This document shows positions 21,639 through 28,538 of a stretch of 28,538 nt of DNA, one piece after another. How positions within the stretch are numbered: position 1 is the first letter of the stretch; each line of letters starts with the position of its first letter. The stretch lies in NCBI GenBank assembly GCA_001662425.1, contig BDDC01001078.1, positions 1 to 28,538 on the forward strand. Reading direction: 5' to 3'. Below the pieces are notes generated by a model, which saw nothing but the letters and a program-made list of their open reading frames with translations, did not search any database and had not been told where the DNA came from. Made by a program: the position numbers and the translations under genes. Source of the DNA: Chlamydomonas sphaeroides (Eukaryota > Chlorophyta > Chlorophyceae > Chlamydomonadales > Chlamydomonadaceae).

Positions 21639-21646
21639 CGCTGCTG
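21622..21646. repeat. Perfect 12-bp-arm hairpin
   Basis: Arms CAGCAGCGTGGG and CCCACGCTGCTG are separated by one base. The second arm is missing from the otherwise similar direct repeat at 22016-22095. Confidence 0.85.
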
Positions 21647-22015
21647 CCGTGGGCCCCTAGGCCAAGCACCACACATCGTAGCGCACGCACGACACCTCGT
21701 GCGCCTCGGCAAGCGCCCTAGTCGCTAATTGTGCCAATCATGCTAATCGTGGTGACTGTGCGCATCGTGCCAACCGTCAAACACCATGTTGCCGACCACC
21801 TGGCCCGAGCTGCGCCACCCTGCAAGCTCCAAGCCGCGCCTGCCCGTCCTTGGCGTGCATGCCGTGCCCACACCGTCACCGTGGCATATGAATAAAGCAG
21901 TCGACCCGCACCGCACGCCGCACGCGGTGCCCATGCTTGCGGGGCGGCTGGCGTCGCCAGGCGCCGCGTCGTGCCACGTCGCCCTCCTTTGGCGCCCGCA
22001 CGCCGGCCCCCTTGG

Positions 22016-22095
22016 CAGGCCAGCGCCGTACGGTGCCGTACCCGCGAGGGCCGGCGGCGCACCGCGGGCGGCCCGAGCGCAGCAGCGTGGGCCCT
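22016..22095 (+). repeat. Local direct repeat, copy 2
   Basis: Second copy of the 21553-21638 sequence. Both copies are followed by GGCCAAGCA, but in copy 1 an inserted inverted arm comes first. Confidence 0.75.
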
Positions 22096-22719
22096 TGGGC
22101 CAAGCAAGCACCGGCCCAGCCCCCAGGCCGGCCGCGCTGCTGCACGACACGACGGCCGCAACCCGCGGTCTGGCAGCAAGGCCTAGCCACATGAGCATCA
22201 GGACCCACAACGCCGGTCGCGTCAGCAAGTAGCCACACGATATGTATCCCCAGTCCGCAAAACGCATGATGAATTAGGTTCTTGGGCCACCCGCAGTGGA
22301 GTCTTTCCCCACCCAATCAAGCCGACGCGCGCTTGCGGCGCCACGGCCGGTCCTTCTGCCCTGGCGGCTCGCTTGGCCGGTACACCCATCCTGGAACGTT
22401 TGCACCTGGGCCATGTAGCATGTGGCGAGCGCAGTCGAGTTTGGGAAAGCCTGCCGCAGGCCCGTAGCTCATCGGGGGCAGGGGCTGGTGTGCGGCAGTG
22501 GGCAGCACCGTACGGCACCGCACCATGTGCCGTGCCGTACGACGAGCCCATGCGCTGCGGCCGCGGCGCTGCTAGTCTTCCTCGCAGATCCGCAGCGTAA
22601 GCAGGGCTAGCCGCAGGGGCACCCGCAGCGCTGTCGGGTGGGCGGCTGGTTCGCCTCTCGGGTTGCGGCTGCAGTGTACGCCCCACACCTCGAGGCCGCG
22701 CGTGATCGAGCGTCGACCC
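22096..22719 (-). other. Proximal 3' flank of P4
   Basis: No gene recognised. An inverted repeat with arms CGTACGGCAC (22509-22518) and GTGCCGTACG (22532-22541) is present. No minus-strand TGTAA was found between the P4 stop codon and the P3 gene, so the P4 transcript end cannot be placed. Confidence 0.4.
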
Positions 22720-24558
22720 TCAGCCGCGGCCAAAACACCGCAGCAGGCCAGCAGCCAGCGAGCTTGGCCCCGCCCGCGGCCGCAGCGGCGGCTGCCGCTG
22801 CCGTGCCACGATGATTGGCATCGGCGGCTCCGAGCTGGCGAAAGCTCTGAGGTAGTGCCGGAGCCGCGCGAGCTGCGGCGGCGGCGCCGTTGACGGTGAC
22901 TGACAGCCCACTGTAGCATCACCGTCGCAGGAAATCCACACAATGCTGCCGTCGTCGCTGTCATCGTCACTTCCGCCGTTGCTGCCGCCGCCGCTGATGC
23001 TGCCTTGTGAGGAGGCGCCGTACAGGCTGCAGCCGCCGTCGCTGGGGCGGAAGGCGGCGAGCAGGAGCGCAGCGAGGCCGTCCGCCGTGAAGCTTGCTTT
23101 GGCGCCCACCGGCGGCGGCGCCGGCGCCGACGGCACCGCGGTGACTGCCTCCGCCGCTGCGGCTGCGAGCATGGCCGTCAGGTCAGCGGTCGTGAGGTCG
23201 ACGGCGCCACCAGCGGCCCGGACGAGCTCCAGCTCATTGCCCATGTCAGCTGGCCCCGGAGCTTGGCCGTACCGGTACGGCGTTGACGGTGTCGCGGCGA
23301 CTGCCTGGGCCGCCGCGGCCTGCACCGCTGTGGTGGCAAGCACGGCCGCCAGTTCGGAGGTCGGCATGTTGACGGCACCGCCGCTGCCCCCAATTACCGC
23401 AAGCTCGGCGCTCGTGTCCACTGGCCCCGCAGCTTGGCCGTAGCGGTGCAGGAAAGGGCAGCGGCGGTGCAGGCCAACGGCGCTTGGCTCATTGGCGGCG
23501 TCGCCGCCCAGCAGCTCGGCGGCCGCGCCGCCGCTCATACTGATGCCGGCGGACGGGCTGGCGGCCGGCTCCAGCTCGCTTGGCGACAGGCGGCGGCTGT
23601 GGGGCCGCCACTTGGGCCTGCGTACGGCGAGCATTGAGGCGACGGCGGCTGCGCCGTCGTCACTTGCATGCAGGGGATCGACGGCGGCGGCGGCGGCGGC
23701 TGCGGCGGCGCTCAGGCTGGCGGTCGCGTCGTCAGCAGCTGGATACAGCTCGACGGGCGACAGGCTGCGGCTTTGGAGCCGCCACTCCGGCCTGCCGACG
23801 GCGAGCACGGCGGCGGCGGCAGCGCCGCGGCCGCCGCTGCCGACAATGACGGCAGGGGTGCCTGGGTCTGGCACTGCCGGCGGCGCCGCCGGCAGAAACT
23901 CGGTTGCGGCGGCGAGAGAGGCCTCTCCGACTACCAAGCAGCTGCCGGCGGCAAGGTGAGTGTCGGCTGCGGTGGGCTCGGCGGCGACGGCGGGGGCCAT
24001 GGCAGGGCCTGGGCAGGCGCCCGGCGAGGAGCCGTCGTGTCGCCAAGCCGTCGAGCCACCCCAGCCGCGAGACGAGGGCATCGGGCCCAGGTCCACGCCG
24101 CGTACGCCGCTCGCGCTGCCGGAGTTGTAGCTTAGCTGGTAGCCGGAGATGTGGCTGGGCAGCATGCCGCTGGCGCTGGTGGTGCTGTTGCTGAAGCATG
24201 TGGGCCACATGCCTGGTTGCAGCAGTGCTATGCTGACGGGAGCACCACGCGCAAACAAGTCGCCTGAGCAGCAGGCGCTCGAGTGCGCGTCCACGGTAAT
24301 ATCCGAACTCGAGAGCGTGTCCATGTCGCCGGCTCGGATGCTTGCCGGCGGGCTGTGAGGCTGGGGAGACACGCATAACGGGTCGGTGACTGGACCACAT
24401 GGGGCTGCAGCCTCTGCAATTGGGCCGTGTGCGTTGCAGCGCATTGCAGTGCTTCGGGCGAAATTTACCAGCGCAGAGGCAGCGGATGGCGAGCCATCCG
24501 GTGCCGGCAGTCCGACGGGCAGCCTACAGCCGTTGACAAGGGTGTCATTCCTCGGCAT
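22720..24558 (-). CDS. P4: CFGR-tail low-complexity family protein, member 4 (repeat-expanded)
   Basis: 612-aa protein, the longest member. The start at 24558 agrees with P3 (D5, G10, C11, P14, L17, P18). Blocks: SSACCS 93-98 followed by the P3-like DxxxRxxPVxI pattern; Ser-rich SNSTTSASG 123-131; then four repeat units of roughly 52-58 residues, beginning near RPEWRLQSRSLSP (256), RPKWRPHSRRLSP (314), RCPFLHRYGQAAGP (366) and STPYRYGQAPGP (425), each with an EL and Ala-rich, mostly LxAxLA-type stretch; FTADGLAALLLAAF 490-503; an Asp/Ser cluster 530-537; SCDGD 543-547; tail LLRCFGRG 605-612. An acceptor-like CTATCCGCAG about 20 bases before the start suggests a 5' intron. No signal peptide or recognised domain; function unknown. 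Confidence 0.82.
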   Translation of the reverse strand: MPRNDTLVNGCRLPVGLPAPDGSPSAASALVNFARSTAMRCNAHGPIAEAAAPCGPVTDPLCVSPQPHSPPASIRAGDMDTLSSSDITVDAHSSACCSGDLFARGAPVSIALLQPGMWPTCFSNSTTSASGMLPSHISGYQLSYNSGSASGVRGVDLGPMPSSRGWGGSTAWRHDGSSPGACPGPAMAPAVAAEPTAADTHLAAGSCLVVGEASLAAATEFLPAAPPAVPDPGTPAVIVGSGGRGAAAAAVLAVGRPEWRLQSRSLSPVELYPAADDATASLSAAAAAAAAAVDPLHASDDGAAAVASMLAVRRPKWRPHSRRLSPSELEPAASPSAGISMSGGAAAELLGGDAANEPSAVGLHRRCPFLHRYGQAAGPVDTSAELAVIGGSGGAVNMPTSELAAVLATTAVQAAAAQAVAATPSTPYRYGQAPGPADMGNELELVRAAGGAVDLTTADLTAMLAAAAAEAVTAVPSAPAPPPVGAKASFTADGLAALLLAAFRPSDGGCSLYGASSQGSISGGGSNGGSDDDSDDGSIVWISCDGDATVGCQSPSTAPPPQLARLRHYLRAFASSEPPMPIIVARQRQPPLRPRAGPSSLAAGLLRCFGRG

Positions 24559-25583
24559 GGATGGCCGCTGCTGTGCGCCTGCGGATAGCGGGAAAGTTGA
24601 GCTACGAGCTTAGCAGGCGCGCACTGTCAAACAATCCATGCCCTTTCACCGAGCAGGGGGCGCGTTCATGTGGGGCTACTGCAGAAAAGCTGTCTCCCTG
24701 ATTCACATGGGTTGCCGTTTGCGGGCTTAATGGGTAGGTACGGTCAGGTGCGAACTGGACATTGCACCCATTAGACAGACTCGGACTCGACCCGCCGACA
24801 GCCGGCACACAGCAGCTAGTCGAGTTTAGCAGGCTGTCAGTGTTCCGTGCGGTCATGGGTGAGCAAGGCTGCGTCGGTGTTGCGCGCCGGCGAGGAGCGC
24901 GTCTGCGAAACTCGTCGCGTCTATGCGTAACAATTAACCTACCTGTGGTTGCCAAGCTGTTATCTGGGACCACAGCTCTCCGTCAAGACGCGGTGGTCGC
25001 AGTGGTCGCGATTTCATGGCCGTCCAGGGCGATGCAAGAGGAAGGTAAGAAGAGTATTGTGTCGCTCTGTGTCGACCTATGTCGTGCTAGCCTGCAGAGT
25101 GTCAACCTGCGTGGCAGTTGACACGGTTTTCGCAGCGGCTATTCGAGTACGTAGCAAGCTGCGTACGGCAACTCGGCACACCCAATTGCAACACGCTCAA
25201 GTCATGGGTGCGCGCTCCCTGCATGTCGCCGCGGCAGTGCAATGCAAGTCGCGGTGGACAGACCGGGCTCGCCCGCACGCCCGCTATCACTGCCTTTAGG
25301 GCGAGAGCCCCTTGCTGCACGATGTAGCCTCCGGCTGCATGGCCTGGCAGTGGCATGCCAACCGGCCGCAAGCCAGCACTGTGCTCCGCCGAACCCTCCT
25401 GCCCGCGGCTCCTCCTCACACCCGAGAGGCGACCCCATGCCCTGGGCACGCCGCCCTGCCTCAAGGACGCTCCCGCGATGCGCATCCCTCCCTCCCTCCT
25501 CTCCTCCGCACCTGCCCCTCAATCCTGCCCTCGCTTCTCCCCTCGCTCCTCCTCTCACACCTGCCGTCACGCCTCCCCCCGGA
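24559..25583 (-). other. P4 upstream region and 3' flank of the SDR gene
   Basis: No gene supported. It should contain the P4 promoter/5' UTR and the 3' UTR of the SDR gene, which lie head-to-tail on the minus strand. The part next to the SDR stop codon (25440-25580) is a strongly pyrimidine-rich (plus strand) CTCC tract. Confidence 0.4.
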
Positions 25584-27806
25584 TCACAATCTCTCCCCCC
25601 GCGCGAGAGCCAGGATGTCGGCGTTCTCCAGCACCCGCTTGCCGCAGCCGCCCTTGGCCACCGCCGCCAGCGCAGCCCCCAGCTGCCGCGTGTCCGCCAC
25701 CCCCAGGTGCAGGGCGCGCAGCAGCGGCGCCATGGCGTACATGGCCCTGTGGCGGGGCAGGGGGAAAGGCAGTGGGAGGGCAGTGGGAGCGCAGTGGGAG
25801 GAGTGGCGGGGGGAGGGCTGGCTGTGGCCGTGCACGGGGCCGTGAGGGTGGGGTCCGGGGCCGGTTCACCGGGGCCTGCCCCCGACCCCCCCCCCCCGCC
25901 CATCAACCAGAGCACAGAGCACGTACGCCGGTGCAGCGCTGGCGCTTTGGCTGTCACTGCAGCCTTGCACCTGCACCTGCGCCGCAGCCCTGCACCTGCA
26001 CGCCAGCGAGCGCTAGCCCCATGCATTTGCCGCACGACATCGACGCGGTGCCGGCGCGCTGCGCGGCGGCCCTATTTGCGCAAGCCTGAGTCCGTGGCTC
26101 GCAAACGCCAGCATACATAGGAGAACATGCGAAAGCTTGCTTGTCATACAAGGACATGCACATGCCCATGCCGGCGCGCCGCGGCCCTACTTGTACATGA
26201 ACGAGTCCTGGCCCTTGATGCCGTCGCGCGGCAGGATGAGCCCCGGCCGGAACATGTAGGCGCTGTCCGGCAGCCGCCGCAGCACCTGGTTGCGAAGAGT
26301 GCGTGTGGGCCGGAGCGGGCGGGCGGGCGGCGGGGCGTGTGGGTTGGGGAGCAGGTGTATGCGGCAGGCGTGCCGCACACGTCCTGGCCCGCCCGCCACG
26401 GCGGCAAAGCCACATCGTGGGATGTGGGCGGGGGCCGGCAGCGGCAGACGCCATCCGCGGTGCGTCCCCACAGCCCCTTGCGCGTTGCCCATAGAGCTAC
26501 CAGCGGCGCCCCCGCCGGTTCTGCCCGCGCCCGGCCCCCTGCCCCGCCGCACCTCGGCCTCCGTCTCGCCCTTGACTCGCGCCCACATGGCCTTGGACCT
26601 GCGGCCACCACCACCACAGCGTCAGGACAGGATGCGGGAGGCGGGCGTGTGTGACAGCAGCGGCGACACTGCGGCACCGCCACCGAACGGGCCCCTCCTC
26701 CCACGCTGGCTCAGGTCGGGGCCTGCCTCTGCGCTGCCTAGGGCCACGGGCTGCGGGCCCTCGGCAATGCCCCATGCAGGCCGGCGGCAGGCCCCGTGCC
26801 CGTCGGCGGCCGGCCCCAGGGGCAGAGCGGCGCTCAGCTGGTTGCAGCCGCTGAGCGGGCACTGCCGGGCACTGCCGAGCTGCCGCGGCGCCTGGGACTC
26901 GACCGGGCCGCACCGCGACGCACACGCGGTGCCCGCCCAAGAGCGCCACATGGCCCGAACTGCCGCGGCTGTCGCCCCCCGCGGCACCTCTCCTCGCGTC
27001 CGGCGTCCAGCGCCCTGGCGTGCACGCGCTACCCCGTCGCCCACGTGAGCCGTGGCCCCGCACCGGCCGCCCGGGCTGCATCATGCTGCCTTTGTACCGG
27101 TGCCGGCATGTGCGGTGGCAGCTGGTGGCGGTGGCACGCGGCGGCGCGTGGCGGCGGCCCCGAACCCACTTGGCGTCCGTGCCCATGCCGCTGATGTAGA
27201 GGAAGCGCAGCGCCTCGTTCTCCGCCTTGAGCGCGTCCACCACAGCCAGCGTGGCGGTCTTGGTGGTGGCCGTGTACTCGGCCTCGCTGGGCGCGGGGAA
27301 AGGAACAGAAGGGCGGGAGCGCAGGGTGGAGCAGGGAGGGCAGGCGGGAGGACGGCCGTGCGGCGGCGGCCGTGCGGCGGCGGCGTCGCTGTGCCGCCAA
27401 GCGAGCCCCGGGACGTTTCGCTGCTGAGCTTACGTGCGGCCCTGCGAGGCGACTCCCACGCAATAGACGGCGGCGTCTGCAGCCCGGACCTTGGGGCGGA
27501 GGCGGCGAGGGAGGGCAAAGGCAGGCATCAGCGGAGAGGATAAGCGATAGAGCAAGTGGGCGGGTGGGCGGTGAGGTGTGGCACGTCGAGCGGGGTGGTG
27601 CAAGATCCTTCGTCGCATACCTCGGTGGTGATTGAGGCAAGGTCGTCCAGCTTGTTGACAACCAACTCCTTGAGCTTCGGATGCTGCTCGCCCGTCGCAC
27701 GCCGACCAATGCTCATCACGCTGACGATGTCGCTGTCCTTCAGCATCTCGCGCAGAGCTCCCTGGCCTGCCGTCCCTGTTGCGCCAAACAGCAAAACCCT
27801 CGCCAT
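25584..27806 (-). CDS. Atypical SDR, NAD(P)-binding Rossmann protein (HTATIP2/TIP30-like), six exons
   Basis: Exons (minus strand): 27806..27621, 27489..27434, 27286..27170, 26598..26553, 26285..26191 and 25746..25584. All five GT-AG introns keep phase (0, 2, 2, 0, 2) and give a 220-aa protein, the usual size for the family. It starts MARVLLFGATGTAGQGALRE with the Rossmann GxxGxxG dinucleotide-binding loop at residues 8-14; VGVASQG, FLYISGMGTD (SDR serine region) and MWARVKGETEAE follow. The last of these is the family's conserved WARVKG-x-TE segment, used in place of a classical YxxxK. Next come YMFRPGLILP and a C-terminal GKRVLENADILALA. Such proteins are predicted NAD(P)-dependent oxidoreductases; the substrate is unknown. 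The same frame runs upstream to ATG 28022 (and 28181), adding a hydrophobic stretch ALHFLTGSLTALLAYYTLSR that could anchor or target the protein. 27806 is the conservative start. Confidence 0.88.
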
Positions 27807-28538
27807 CTTTCCCGACTGCGCCGTGATGCTCTCAGCAGGCGTCGCTGTTCCAGTGGCAGTAGATGCCGTTCTATGCAGCTCAAGGTAGCGGGAAAGCGTG
27901 TAGTATGCGAGTAGAGCAGTTAAGCTACCGGTTAAGAAGTGAAGCGCTGCGCGTGATGGCAGCGCGCGCCCTGTCATAGGATTGAGCGAGAAGTACACTG
28001 AGAAAGAATAGCTCCATGGCATACGTCGCGGTGTTCGTTCCTGCCACACCCCCAGCCCGTTCCTTCCCCAAGCCCGTGCCCTAGCCCCAGCCATATCCGC
28101 CGCCAATAACCTAAGCGCAAGTAACCATGCCTCCAACTGCTTGCCTCCAGGTGGCTTGCCGTGTGACGTCGCATCCTTCATAACAGCCAAACGTCTCGCA
28201 TATCACGCGGCCAAACCCACAGCGCCACAGGCGCAGAGAGCCTGAGGCGTGCCGGGCCAGACTAGTCACACTTTGCCGCGAGCCCCCTGGCAAGCCGACA
28301 ACCTGAACGGGCATCCGTTACTGGGCGCCCAGTGCTGGTTGACCAATGTAATGCATCTTTCGAGCGGCACACAGACTACAACACGCAAGAGGTTCGCACG
28401 AAAATCAGCAGCACTGACAGCAGATGTGCATCGGGCACATCCGTCCTCGTGCGTTGCGCCTCACTCGTTGGTCGGCCGGCATCGTACCGCCCCGTCCCCC
28501 GCCCCCCGCCAACCCCCCGGCCCCCACCAACCCCCCTC
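27807..28538 (-). other. 5' region of the SDR gene
   Basis: This includes the in-frame extension to ATG 28022 discussed under the SDR gene and its probable promoter. No other gene recognised. Confidence 0.4.
28486..28538. repeat. C-run tract at the right edge
   Basis: Repeated runs of four to six C separated by G, AA or ACCAA reach the window edge. The complementary strand has several G-runs that could form a G-quadruplex. It may extend past the window. Confidence 0.7.

Noticed and set aside
25242..26120. 292-codon plus-strand frame over the SDR 3' exons
   Set aside because: The minus strand encodes a recognisable SDR with five consistent introns.
26161..26285. TAG after FMYK as the SDR stop codon
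   Set aside because: The apparent stop lies in a GTAGGG donor; splicing to 25746 restores the frame and adds the family's expected C-terminus with RVLENADI.

Overview
The window looks like nuclear DNA of a chlamydomonad (volvocine-type) green alga. This rests on four things: high GC; genes split by short GC-rich GT-AG introns; proteins dominated by Ala/Gly/Ser/Pro runs with a poly-Gln tract; and a left-end gene that resembles a large family of uncharacterised Chlamydomonas/Volvox proteins. The lineage is an inference. No rRNA, tRNA, CRISPR or bacterial operon signal was seen.

Layout. (1) 1-2619, minus: the 3'-truncated end of a multi-exon gene of unknown function (four confident exons, possibly a fifth small first exon at 3240-3278). 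(2) 2620-4486: divergent upstream region. (3) 4487-5980 plus and 11884-13119 plus, then 18472-19866 minus and 22720-24558 minus: four members (called P1-P4 here) of one rapidly diverging, low-complexity protein family that I do not recognise. They form two close pairs, P1/P2 and P3/P4, and the two pairs face each other. All four share an SAC block near the N-terminus, an acidic/Ser block, a hydrophobic A-L-x-x-x-A-A-F helix and a C-terminal LL(R/Q)CFGR or LLQQCFGR tail. A Cys/Tyr-containing repeat unit is present in about 2, 1, 1 and 4 copies. (4) 25584-27806, minus: a six-exon gene for an atypical short-chain dehydrogenase/reductase (TIP30/HTATIP2-like Rossmann protein), for which every splice phase could be reconciled.

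Between the family members lie long G/T-biased (relative to the sense strand) 3' flanks of about 2 kb, microsatellites, a perfect 14-bp x 5 minisatellite, an inverted pair of a roughly 97%-identical dispersed repeat flanking P2 (9060-9275 and 15661-15891), and an (ATT)n tract preceded by a hairpin that could be a retroelement 3' end. The four family genes probably arose by local duplication plus inversion. Nothing in the sequence links them functionally to the SDR gene or the left-end gene.
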